Source: Gracilariopsis chorda (taxonomy: Eukaryota; Rhodophyta; Florideophyceae; Gracilariales; Gracilariaceae). Taken from it: 64,000 nucleotides of DNA. Position 1 is the stretch's first letter, and every line of letters begins with the position of its first letter. The stretch lies in contig NBIV01000075.1 of the NCBI GenBank assembly GCA_003194525.1, positions 238,432 to 302,431 on the forward strand, written 5' to 3'. The position numbers and the translations under genes are program-made. Positions 34,485-44,479 of this stretch are shown here, one piece after another. Below the pieces are notes generated by a model. It saw only the letters and a list, made by a program, of their open reading frames with translations. It was not told where the DNA came from and did no database searches.

Positions 34485-35223
34485 TCCATCGGCGTGTTTA
34501 CAGCGTATTGACGGCTTGTGGAAGTCGTCAAGCTCGTGAAGCGATCCCTTCAATTTTGCACAGATTTTGATCCTCCTTGGCTAACCTTCATGATATTACG
34601 TATCAGTTTATCTCTAATCACTAAAGACTGGAAATGGTGGAGGATCTTTGAGTATATCGCATCCCACCGTGGGCCAAAAAAAGTACATTCTGCCCACTGT
34701 CAACCATAGTTCTTCAATTTTGTTAGTGCCACTGTGAGCAGAGAACGTGTTTTGCTTATGTGTCGTTTTGTTTCTTCTATGTTCTGCATCACATCCTTTT
34801 GCTACTGGGTCACGTGGTTCATTCGTCTTCGATATTTTTCAAGCTGCGTCGAGTCCAAACCATCAGCGCTGAGCGCGCTCGATTCATTTCACTTTTCTGC
34901 CAACTTCAGATTCTTGCCAGCTAAAGACTTCATCTCAGTTTTCTGACGCCGCAGCAGCGGGTCAACGACTGCCGACGAACCGCACGTCATTATCCTGTTG
35001 CACGCAAAATAGAGTTCTTTTGTCCTTCGAAAAAATGTGAAGTGGGAATCTGAGGAGGCAGTCTAGTTCGATCAGACACCTGCCGGTGGTTCTGGTGTAC
35101 TGGCTCCTGGCCGTTCTTCTAGGAGGACTCCTGTCTAGATACCTATTTGACTGCGTGGGTTGCAGGATTCCCAAATGGGAAGCACTATATCTGGGTTCAA
35201 CTTGATTCCGTTTGAATCAAGTT
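34485..35223 (+). repeat. Tandem unit U7, terminal stub (739 bp)
   Basis: Matches the first 739 bp of the unit with three or four substitutions and stops inside the right arm of the hairpin. It contains no gene. Confidence 0.92.
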
Positions 35224-36439
35224 TCAGGCCGACGAGAACTATATCCAAGCGACTGCATGCACACGGAAGAAAGAATAGAAAGAATTGAGTATAGTCTCAA
35301 AAATGCTGATGTGATATCAAAGTTGGGGTAGCTCAACTTATGAAAGTACATCAACGATAACCTTTCTACGAGGCACTGGTCCTTACGCTAGACATCAAGA
35401 CGATCTGCGCATTTTAATCATTTTTCATGGCAAGCAACCTCATGCTACAAAGGAAACCAGCAGTTCTGATCACGGTAAAACGGCTCCGTACGAATGCATT
35501 AGAAATCGGTGAAATGGATCAGTTCTTGATTGCATAATGCCCAATGATTGCATGTACACGCCTTGGCCACTTTGAAGTTTGACTCTTACGAAACGCAGAA
35601 TGCGTTCTTTGGCACAGCCAGGTTACGATTAAAGACCGTACAGTATACGCTAGTGCGTGACCGAAGAATGATAAGCGCGTTGGTAAAGCAGAGTATGAGA
35701 CTTCACATTGACCGTTCATATGAGCCATATGTCTCAGTGGGTGTCTTCCCAATGCTGAGGAAGGTGCTGTTAGAAGTACTTGGGACACACAAAAAGTCCC
35801 GGAAGAACACCCCGGGCAGTAGCACTCATCTGAGAGCGCGCGATATACGGGTAGCGGCTCTCTCGAGGTCCGCTTTCCCTGTGCAGGGCGAGGGCGCCAC
35901 TTCTCTTCACCGCAAGAAGCGCCGTGAAACTTCCTGATCGCAGTGCGTTTAAAAAGCAGCGACAAGAATCCAGAGGACAAGGGTCTTTATATCAGACTTT
36001 TGCCCCCGAGCACCGGAACACAAAACAAAGTCGTCGGTTCAAAGCGTCATGCGAGTCTTGGACAACCTTAACAACTCTGGTAACCAGACTCATTAGGTTT
36101 GTTTCAGAACACTTACCGTATCACTTCTGGAACGTAAGCCGCACAGTGTGAACCTTCCACTACCAGACGACAGCCGGAAGACTTTATAGAAGAGCGCTTA
36201 CCTTTACATGCCTCTCATCACCGTCTAGCAAGTATCCATTCAGTCCCGTTCTCTTCATCACCGCAGCGGCTAGCGCTGCCTTCGCTGGCTGTATTGGGTT
36301 CAAAACTGCCCCCGAACGCTGCTACACACACCAGAAAAAATGCACAGCAGCGTTCTCGTCCGGAGGCTCCCACGAAGCGAAAGTCACAACAACATTGCAC
36401 CAGCTGTATCGCCGAGTCATACGAACTCCACACATTCCA
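35224..36439. other. Unassigned single-copy stretch
   Basis: Two overlapping opposite ORFs (35548-35937 plus, 35519-35980 minus) have no recognisable domain, and neither has coding features that favour it. No LTR, hairpin or tandem repeat was seen. Confidence 0.4.
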
Positions 36440-36850
36440 CTCTCACGCATCCTTCAAAAAGACAAAACGGCGGTGCAACTGGTCGCAGCAGCGAATAGAG
36501 CCCTGTGCCCACTGATAAGAATGAGATGCAGAGCGGCTACCCTTCCATACTGCGCTGCATATGTTGGTGCATCGTATCCATTGGCATCACGAAATGAAGG
36601 CTCTGCCCCGGCATCGAGCAAAGCGCTGACATTCTGCAAAGGCGCTGACTCGTACGACTAGTGCAGGGAGGTATACTGCGAGTGTGGGGGGTTGGAAGAC
36701 AGGCAACCAAGCCTCGTAGCAAGGGGTAGAGGAGTGGCAAGAACTGGAGCTGAGGCCAATGCCGCCCAATGCAGCGAGGTGTGACCTTCATCATCGGACT
36801 GCAAGAGCTGCTGGGGGAGAGCAGGATCGATGAGCCGCGGAAGCAACGAG
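36440..36850 (-). pseudogene. Ankyrin-repeat gene relic
   Basis: On the minus strand, two ankyrin-like blocks appear in different frames: LLQSDDEGHTSLHWAAL (near 36800-36750) and ALLDAGAEPSFRDANGYDAPTYAAQYGRVAAL (near 36625-36530). The pattern D.xG.T.LHWAA and the phrase GY.A...AAQYG resemble the ankyrin domain of DHHC palmitoyltransferases of the Akr1/HIP14 type, but no DHHC domain is present. Frameshifts between blocks indicate a pseudogene or an undetected intron. Parent family is uncertain. Confidence 0.4.
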
Positions 36851-36873
36851 GGTCGGTCGCCTGCGCGGATTAA

Positions 36874-37191
36874 GGCGGTCAGAGAGGGGAGCTGTTCCGT
36901 GGCGCCCGTGGCGGTGCGCGAAGAGGACGCGGACCCGGACGCGGTCGCGGTCGCGAAGAGCTGCGCGCTGTGGCAGAGAACGAGCGTGGAGCAACGCTAA
37001 CGTTGCCAACGCTGCAGCGTACTGTACCTAATACACCTTGTATGACGTCGCGTCGCGGGACTGACGAGCATCGCCGGGGGCGCTGCAGAAGGAGTCGCTT
37101 TAAGCGGCCCCGTCCTGTGCCACGTGTTGCGTTCTTTTCAGCCACATCATACTTGCGTTTGCTTTTGATCCGAGCATCAATTTGCGTTTGA
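36874..37191 (+). other. Open frame encoding an Arg-Gly-rich stretch
   Basis: An open plus frame of about 105 codons begins GGQRGELFRGARGG and has a hexamer-like GC-rich run at 36920-36958 encoding RGRGPGRGRGR. The neighbouring ATPase pseudogene also begins with an RGRGRG segment, so this may be a duplicated or displaced 5' part of that gene. It could equally be low-complexity non-coding DNA. Confidence 0.3.
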
Positions 37192-37255
37192 AGTGGCATT
37201 GCCATCACCCATTGGCCCAGCGCGGTCCTCCGCTCCAAGTGCTCGCTTGCTGTTC

Positions 37256-37301
37256 GGTACCGTTGGTACACTCGTAGTACCGAATCGGTACCAACGGTAC
37301 C
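37256..37301. repeat. Perfect inverted repeat, 14 bp arms
   Basis: Arms GGTACCGTTGGTAC (37256-37269) and GTACCAACGGTACC (37288-37301) with an 18 bp loop, ending 95 bp before the ATG of the ATPase pseudogene. Confidence 0.9.
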
Positions 37302-37396
37302 AACAGTGGCGGCTTTCCGAGCCCCGCCTGTTCGAAGGCAGCGAGCCGGCTTGAACCCAGTATGCACTGTGCCACACGTGAACTATATCAGAAGAA

Positions 37397-38640
37397 ATGG
37401 CACTCCGCGGCCGTCGAGGCCGTGGTCGCGGCCACTGCCGTGGTTGCAGCGACGGCCAAGACGAGTTTAACAACCCCGTTTCTATGCAAGCTCCAGCAAG
37501 TGAATTCTCCGGTGATGCTTCCGCTTTGCAAGCACATATGAACTCAATCAAGTGAATGCCCTGCCCAGCTTACAAGCAACTGCTGGGAATGTGGCAGCTA
37601 CTTTTGAATATTGCTCTGCACATGGACCGTATACAGGCAGATCCATATGCCCCACCCAGACGTGCTCGCGCTGCAGTTCCCCTTGCGACCACCAACTTTT
37701 CCACAACGTGCCATAGAAACCAAATTCGCATCCCTACTTTCTGTGATTCTTTTGTGCGCAAGTTCGTACTTCAACTATCATATGTACAGACTACTTCCGG
37801 AAAGGGCGGTTGGACATCCCTGAAAGGTGGTGACATAACAATAGATCGTCCTTTTCAACACATGCTCCAACGCTCCAATTGTGTCAATCGCGATAATCAC
37901 CTTGAAATTCGCTTCTGCATCGGTTTGCCGGCCCGCTGCCGCTCCATAGACATTACCACCGCCGCCAATCTCTTGTTTGAACTGCTACCTGGCGTACCAA
38001 TGCCTGTTTTCTTCGCTGGTAATTCCGATCAGCAAGGTCTGGAACATCATGTCAAGTCAGTTGAGCAGCAGAATGCGCTTTGAGAGTTGCCCTCAGAAAA
38101 CGATCTCATAGCCTTTATCGCGAAAGGCATTATTTTGCCACTGCTCTTCGGAGTTTCGGACGAGGATTCAACAAAACACGGCGTTATCAAGCTCATGTGC
38201 TCTTTTCTTTGGAGATTTTTCATATGTTGCGTGACGGATCTGTTCTCACCAGGATGGGCTTAAAGCCTGGAGTCTCTCTTATTGTTGGAAGTGGTATCTA
38301 TGGAAAGAGTTCGCCCTCATCTGCTTCAAAAGATGGTCTACATGAACATGTTTTTGGGTATGGTCGTGAGTTCGTTGTAATGAATGACAGCGCTATGTAA
38401 ATTCGAGCAGAAGATGGCCATGGTATTACGGAAGTTGATATCACTCCTTTCATCAACAAAGTTTCATTTGGAAAGGGTACCAATCAGTCTTTTGCAGTCT
38501 ATCTGGTTGGGCTGCAAACATCGTCGAAGATTTGGATGCGGGCGCTAGAGTTCTCTTCATTGAAGATGACCTTGCTGCTATAGGCATCGTTCAAGGCGAC
38601 GGCAATCTATTCATTAGAGCGCACGTTTGCTTAAGAGCAC
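37397..38640 (+). pseudogene. Predicted ABC-class ATPase, pseudogene
   Basis: ATG at 37397 opens MALRGRRGRGRG, then TGA at 37553-37555. The same frame continues with MPCPAYKQLLGMW, RIQADPYAPP, and IRFCIGLPARCRSI before a frame change near 38080. The next frame has the Walker A region LKPGVSLIVGSGIYGKSS and GYGREFVVMNDSAM. It stops at TAA 38398-38400, then continues IRAEDGHGITEVDITPFINK. After another shift comes AANIVEDLDAGARVLFIEDD (Walker B region). These blocks in this order match the predicted ATPases of the ABC class (Pfam ABC_ATPase family). The cellular role is poorly known. Two nonsense codons and at least two frameshifts show decay. Confidence 0.7.
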
Positions 38641-38872
38641 AAAAACTATAACGAAGAGCAAAACGACTGCATCATGGTAGAAGAAAACTGATTCGGGCGG
38701 AGAAGTTCCAACATGTCTGCTGGAAGTTCCAGTTCTTTTGGAGGCTTCAGGTATAATTTGAACATGTAGTTCTGCGTGGATTGCAAGTATTATTGACGAA
38801 CATCTATGTTTCATACTCTATATCCAAGAATAGCAGCAACAGTAACGAGAACTCACGTTGAATGTTGTCTTA

Positions 38873-38877
38873 GATTG
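38873..38877. repeat. Target-site duplication of Copia B, left copy
   Basis: GATTG; the right copy is at 43484-43488, directly after the LTR. Confidence 0.75.
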
Positions 38878-39106
38878 TTTAGCTTGATCACGACTTAGAT
38901 ACCTCTCTTTACTTCGTCAGGCACTCTTATCTTCTTAAGAAGTCATTCTGGAGCTTAGTTCTTGCCCAAATCGTGCATACAATTCAGTCTATTGTCAAAT
39001 ATCTATCTATCGTAAAGAAAGATATTATCGCGTAAGTCACAATTCATTCTATAATATCAGAACGCATGCAAATTTTCAACAGACTAACGTTAGCATCCAT
39101 TCAACA
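38878..39106 (-). repeat. 3' LTR of Copia B
   Basis: On the minus strand it begins TGTTGA and ends GCTAA. A purine-rich tract (GAACGAGAGGGTG on the minus strand, 39107-39119) precedes it. Confidence 0.85.
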
Positions 39107-39118
39107 CACCCTCTCGTT

Positions 39119-41926
39119 CTATACCATACAAGTAATTGAGAGACCCAGAGCTTGACAATGACGATTGTGAACTTCTGTCAGCAGTCCTTTGGTCATAATG
39201 TCTGCCAACAACAACGAACTGGGAAGATAGCTCAGTTGAACAGATTTCTTCTCAACATGGTCACGAACCAGGTGATACCGAACGTCACTGTGTTTCGGTC
39301 TCTCACTGCATAAGTTTTCATTCGATAGGGCCAACATGCCCTGATTGTCTCCATGAATAACAGTACCCTCAGGATTGCCAATTCGTAGATCTTTCATTAG
39401 TTGCCGAAGCCAAATACATTCACGGATGGCAAAAGCCATCGCCAAATACTCAGATTCCACTGTTGATTGTGCAACAATCGATTGCTTCTTAGATCTCCAT
39501 GAAATTGTTGCTCCAGAAAGGATAAATCCAAATCCACTTGTCAATTTGCGATCACATACATCACCAGAAAAATCCGCGTCACTATAGCCTACCAAAAGGC
39601 CATCTGTCTTCTTTTACAGGAGTTCCATATACTTCGTACCCTTGAGATAACGAAGTACTCTCTTTGCGGCCTTCCAGTGGTCACTTCCGTACTTGTGCAA
39701 AAAACGAGATAAATAACCAATAACAATCCAATAAGTTCACGATAAGGGACATCAGTGCGTCGCTCATCAACTTCTGTAGCCAGAAGCTTTGTGCCGGGAA
39801 CCGTGGGAGTAGCAACAGATGAGCAATTCGCCATTCCAAAACTTTCAAGAGCATCCTCGATCAATGGAGCATTATGAATCTTAATTGATCCGATAGCAGA
39901 CTTTTCAATGACTAGTCGCAAGAATTTGCTATCATCCGTTTCAATTCGAATCTCGACATGCTTTGATAACTCTTTGACAAAGTGTTGGACGTCCTTCTTG
40001 TTTTTTCCAGCGATTAGAACATCATCGACGTACAGTACAAGCACAATCACCGTCTTGCTCTCATCATGAAGTAGATACAGAGAACCATCAGCAGAAGAGG
40101 CAACGGCACCAAGACTGAGCAGGATAGAGTGCAAGAATTTTTGGAACGCTCTAGATGCCTGCTTCAAGCCATAAATAGCTTTCTTCAGCCGATACACCAG
40201 ATTTGTCTTGCCGCGCACTTCAAAACCAAGGGGTTGCTCCATGTACACTTCTTCTTCAAGTGTGCCATAGAGAAAAGCCGCCTTGATGTCCAGTCTCATG
40301 TAGCACATAGACTGATCGACTATCATAGCCAATAACATCCGAACAGTGGTATACTTGGCTACAGGTGCAAAGACTTGAGAGTAATCTACACCACACTGCT
40401 GCATAAACCCTTTTGCAACTATGCGAGCCCTGTGTCGCGTCACCTGACCAGAGTTGTTACGCTTGCGGTCAAAGACCCATCTGCATGGTATAGGTCGCGA
40501 CCGATTCGGCAGGTTTGTAAGCTCAATCACTCCTCTTTGTCGCAGGTTCTTCATTTCAGCACGCATTGCACTATGCCACTGTTCACGTTCACTACTTCCC
40601 ATAGCCTCATCGTAAATACAAGGCAAATCCAGACTGCAGGCTCCCATCACACAACGTAGTTGCAAGGCCAACATAGCGTCTGGTGTGTACCTACTTGGGG
40701 CTTTACGTATTCTGCTTGACCGTCGTGGCTCTTGTGGATAATGAGTGACAAGTTCCGGGTGCACATTTCCAAACTCATCCAGAAACTCCAACTCCATCAA
40801 GTCTTCATTGTCCTTGGCATTATTCCCTTCCGTAGCAGTCGCAAAATCTTCATTATCCACTTCATTTCCACTTATCTCCATATCTTCGCTTCCTTCATCA
40901 TCACTGCCAAATAAATCGGATAGACTGGTACCATCTTCTCCGCGATTCTCTGTTGGCCAGCCAAGAATCGACTCATCGAACTGGACATCTCTTGAGACAG
41001 AGAAAGTACCACTATCTGGATAGTAAATTCTGTAAGAATTTCCTCTTTCAAATCCGACGAGTATGCCCTTTCGAGCCCTCGGACCAAACTTTCCATCTCT
41101 CTTCTCCTTCGGAATGTGCACGTAGGCTAAGGAACCAAAAGCTCTGATGTAGGATAAGTTGGGACGTGTTCCGAACACTTTCTGAAAGGGCGTACTGCCT
41201 CCATCAGAAGCGGAGGTGTATATAGCATTCCGAATATGGTTTGCAATATTGATAGCCTCAGCCCAAAGCCTACTCTGTCCAGGAAATGAGGATAAAGATG
41301 ATAACATCGTCCTCGCAGCATCATTCAAGGTCCGATTCAGTCGTTCCGCTTTTTCCATTCGATTGAGGGCTGTATGGTGCTGTCGGCTGCTTCTTGACGC
41401 CTCGTTCAGAGAGCCAGTTCTGCAAAGTTTTGGAGAGGTACTCTTTGGCATTGTCGAACCTGATACTCTTCACATGCTTATCCAAAGTGGTTTATAGCTC
41501 AACAATCATTTCTCTGACAGCAGCCGGAACTTCAGAACGTTTCTGCAGGAACCTGACCATCAAATAAGCACTCTTGTCATCATATAATGTCACATAGTAC
41601 TTGGCACAACCAATCGATGCGATGCGTATTGGTCCAACAACATCAGTGTGTACTAGGTCACCTGGTTCTTTCGAATGATGATTCACATGGAGTGCGGGCC
41701 CAGTATCTCGTACAGACTTCGATACCTTGCCGTCATCGCATATACCCCACTCAGAAACATTCTGCAACGGAACACCATTCACAAGCGGGAAAGTCTTACG
41801 AAGATGGTCTCTGCACGTGTGCTTCAGTCGACGGTGCCTTAGGAATGATTCTTTCACCTTCGTCTTGGAAACTAAGGCCGCACTACCTGCACTGGCAACG
41901 GACGGTTTCAGTAATGCCGTGTACAA
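39119..41926 (-). pseudogene. Copia B pol: integrase, RT, RNase H
   Basis: Spread over four frames. 41492-41926 holds the integrase N-terminus and first Asp (LVHTDVVGP). After a TAA at 41492-41494 come RFDNAKEY (second Asp) and SPQSNGK with the Glu, and a frame shift near 41350. ORF 39589-41451 continues with LWAEAI, the GILVGFE block, and a full RVT_2-type RT with LDIKAAFLYG and the active site YVDDVLIAG. ORF 39119-39595 is RNase H (YSDADFSGD, SWRSKKQ, STVESEY, HGDNQG). All are typical Ty1/Copia blocks; the frame breaks near 39590 and 41350 and the stop make it non-coding as read. Confidence 0.85.
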
Positions 41927-41935
41927 TCCAGTCCG

Positions 41936-43132
41936 TTATGACGCAAATCCCAGGAGACACATCTTGTTCGTCTTTGGGTCAGTTACAGTACAAGTACCAT
42001 ATCCCTCTCGTTCATCACTTCGGAACGTTATGACTAGACCTTTCTTGCACATACACCCAACAGAGAGAAGATTGAACTTCAAATCGGGAACATACAGCAC
42101 ATCAGTGAGTGTAACAAGGTTGGTACTACCATAAGCAACAGTACTTGCATGTATGTTGCCTTTCCCATGCACAAGAATATGAGTTCCATCTCCGAACTCA
42201 AAACTCTCACGCGTTGATCTTTCCAACGTCTCAAACAGGGAACGATCATTACACATGAGGGCTGTTGCCCCAGAATTGATGAACCATTTCGGGCGGGATT
42301 CATGGCTGTCACATCCCAAGATGAGCGCTCTGGCAACATTTGAAGCCTTACCTGTGTCCAACACCAGACTTTCCGTCTTCTGCTGCGGTGGATGGTACTT
42401 CTTGCTCTCAGGGTTCGCATAACAGTTGACCTTCTTGTGTCCAGACTTACCACAGTAATAGAATTTGATCTTCGACTTCATCTTAGGCTTCTGACGAGTA
42501 CGTAATGCCCTTGTAACTTTGCTGGAAAGTTCAAGACTGGAAAGGTAGGTTGCTTCTTTAGAAATGAGCAGCGCAAGAGATTTCGATAGTGACTTGTCCA
42601 TTCCCCGAATGACTTCTGCAGTGACCCCAAATTCCTCACACAGGCCACGTAGCAAAGCGCGTACCTGTTCTGCTTCGGAAGAGTTGTAGCCAATCCGTCC
42701 ACGTTGGGACTCCAGTTCAGAGAGACGAGCGCGAAATTCAAGTACAGTTTCACTTGGTTTCATCTTCATTGCCTGATAACGGTCCAAAAGACCATCCCTA
42801 CTAGCTTGCGATACAGCCTGGTTCTGTTCCTTGAGAGTGTTCCATACAAGAGATGGATCTCGCATATCCATGACAGGGGCAACACAGGAGTCACGCACTA
42901 AAAGCAAGATGGTAGACAATGCTAGTTCCTTACGGCGATCGAATTTCCGAACATTTTCGTCATCTTCTCCTGGCGGAGATTCGGAGCCTTCGACGATGCT
43001 CCACAGTCCCTTGCTACGTAAAACCAGTTCAACCTTCCGGTACCGGTGAAAGTAATTTGTTGACATAAGCAGCGGTAGACGAATTTTATTCACGTCAACA
43101 ACAGAAGTACGTTCATCCCAATCTTCGTTCAT
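41936..43132 (-). CDS. Copia B gag-protease
   Basis: 398 aa open from ATG. Gag capsid-like N-terminus (UBN2-type), then FYYCGKSGHKKVNC, a zinc knuckle whose first Cys is missing. The protease motif WFINSGATALMC has Asn in place of the catalytic Asp of D-S-G-A, predicting loss of peptidase activity. The block LTDVLYVPDLKFNLLSV, usual between Copia protease and integrase, is intact. The pol frame follows after a stop at 41936-41938. Confidence 0.8.
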   Translation of the reverse strand: MNEDWDERTSVVDVNKIRLPLLMSTNYFHRYRKVELVLRSKGLWSIVEGSESPPGEDDENVRKFDRRKELALSTILLLVRDSCVAPVMDMRDPSLVWNTLKEQNQAVSQASRDGLLDRYQAMKMKPSETVLEFRARLSELESQRGRIGYNSSEAEQVRALLRGLCEEFGVTAEVIRGMDKSLSKSLALLISKEATYLSSLELSSKVTRALRTRQKPKMKSKIKFYYCGKSGHKKVNCYANPESKKYHPPQQKTESLVLDTGKASNVARALILGCDSHESRPKWFINSGATALMCNDRSLFETLERSTRESFEFGDGTHILVHGKGNIHASTVAYGSTNLVTLTDVLYVPDLKFNLLSVGCMCKKGLVITFRSDEREGYGTCTVTDPKTNKMCLLGFAS

Positions 43133-43237
43133 CTTTGAAGTACGTCAAGTATGGAGGACAATCGGTAGAACCAGAGAAAATTATCGTATAGACTCACAAA
43201 CGACAGGTGGTTGGGATCGACAAGAGGCAGGAGGAAG

Positions 43238-43255
43238 GGCCTGGGCCAATAACCC
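43238..43255 (-). promoter_or_regulatory. Copia B primer-binding site
   Basis: Minus strand GGGTTATTGGCCCAG, matching the complement of the initiator tRNA-Met anticodon arm with one mismatch (T for G at the eighth base). Confidence 0.6.
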
Positions 43256-43483
43256 TTAGCTTGATCGCGACTTAGATACCTCTCTTTACTTCGTCAGGCA
43301 CTCTTATCTTCTTAAGTAGTCATTCTGGAGCTTAGTTCTTGCCCAAATCGTGCATACAATTCAGTCTATTGTCAAATATCTATCTATCGTAAAGAAAGAT
43401 ATTATCGCGTAAGTCACAATTCATTCTATAATATCAGAACGCATGCAAATTTTCAACAGACTAACGTTAGCATCCAGTCAACA
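43256..43483 (-). repeat. 5' LTR of Copia B
   Basis: Pairs with 38878-39106 base for base except for changes near 43268, 43317 and 43477. It is followed on the right by the GATTG target duplication. Confidence 0.85.
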
Positions 43484-43749
43484 GATTGGGCCGATTGTGT
43501 ACTAGAAAAACCTGTTCTGGATATTTGTGCCCCTGGACTATAAATCTGGCTTTGAAACTCTTTTCATCAGTTTCTAGATTTTTGATGGCGAGCACATAGT
43601 GGCCAGTGAGAACATTGGCGTCTTCGGACACTTAAACTTATCTAGTGACTTTGCACGTTCCACGGGATACTAATCCTATCAGCTGTTTTCGTTTGACTTT
43701 ACTGAATGCTGTTATGTTCCGGCTTTGATCGGAGGGTCCTGATACTCAG

Positions 43750-44160
43750 TGATTTGAACATTGTAGAGTTCAAAATCATTACAAAATATTGGTTGGAGTC
43801 AAGGATGAAAAGTGTTCATTAACTCGTCATGATGGAACGTTTTGAGTTGTGCAAGAGAAAGTTGGACTGTCTCGTCATTAGGATTGATTAAAACTTGTTT
43901 GTTATCAATTTTTACACTTTTGTAGGATGTTTTTTATTTTAGTGGCTTCAACTCTTCTCGATATATTAGAACTTTTTGTGCAAATTTTAAGTATTTCGAT
44001 GCAGCAGATGCAATACGAGGGACGATTTAACGGCGCAAACGAACTGCCGAAGTGATTTTTTCCATCTTTATGTGCGCAATTTGAATAACGTTCATTTGTT
44101 CTTCTTGATTGGAAGTTCTGTGTGTAAGAGACGGTACAAAGCGAGGAAGAACTCCAAATA
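43750..44160 (-). pseudogene. LTR-retroelement integrase C-terminal relic
   Basis: Minus-strand frames give FGVLPRFVPSLTHRTSNQEEQMNVIQIA, then KVLIYREELKPLK and YKSVKIDNKQVLINPNDETVQLSLAQLK. The pattern (FGVLPRFP, VLVYRE, then a small beta-rich domain) is that of the region after an integrase catalytic core. At least two stops are present; the flanking ~250 bp on each side hold nothing recognisable. Confidence 0.45.
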
Positions 44161-44479
44161 CGATTAGTGAAGGTACAAGTTTTTCCGGATTCATATTTTT
44201 ACGGACGTTAAGCTAAACACAGGCTGTAACACAATGAGGTAAACATCTTCACGTAGCACTGAAACGTAGTCTACCTGTACTACCCATACGGTAGGAACCC
44301 AGGAATATCAAGACCTACTGCGAGCAAGCAAATGCACTGGGCTATCAAACTCAGTGCGTTTCACTACGTCATCGAACATTTATCAGGAGATCGCACCCTT
44401 TTGCAGAAATGCTGACGTGTTGGGCTGTCAGCCCAAAGCCGAAAGTCTGTGGCGCCAAATTGCTACGAGTCAAATCACT

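Larger units (their letters stand above)
38878..43483 (-). mobile_element. Copia-type LTR retrotransposon B
   Basis: 4.6 kb element on the minus strand, bounded by two ~229 bp LTRs and a GATTG duplication. Order: gag, zinc knuckle, protease, integrase, RT, RNase H. The LTRs differ at three or four positions, so insertion is fairly recent. The coding region is nevertheless broken by stops and frameshifts, and two catalytic or metal-binding positions are changed, so it probably moved with help from another copy or decayed quickly. Confidence 0.88.

Noticed and set aside
35519-35980. Opposing ORFs of 153 and 129 aa beyond the array
   Set aside because: No family resemblance, no clear start context, and they overlap on both strands, so neither can be preferred as a gene.
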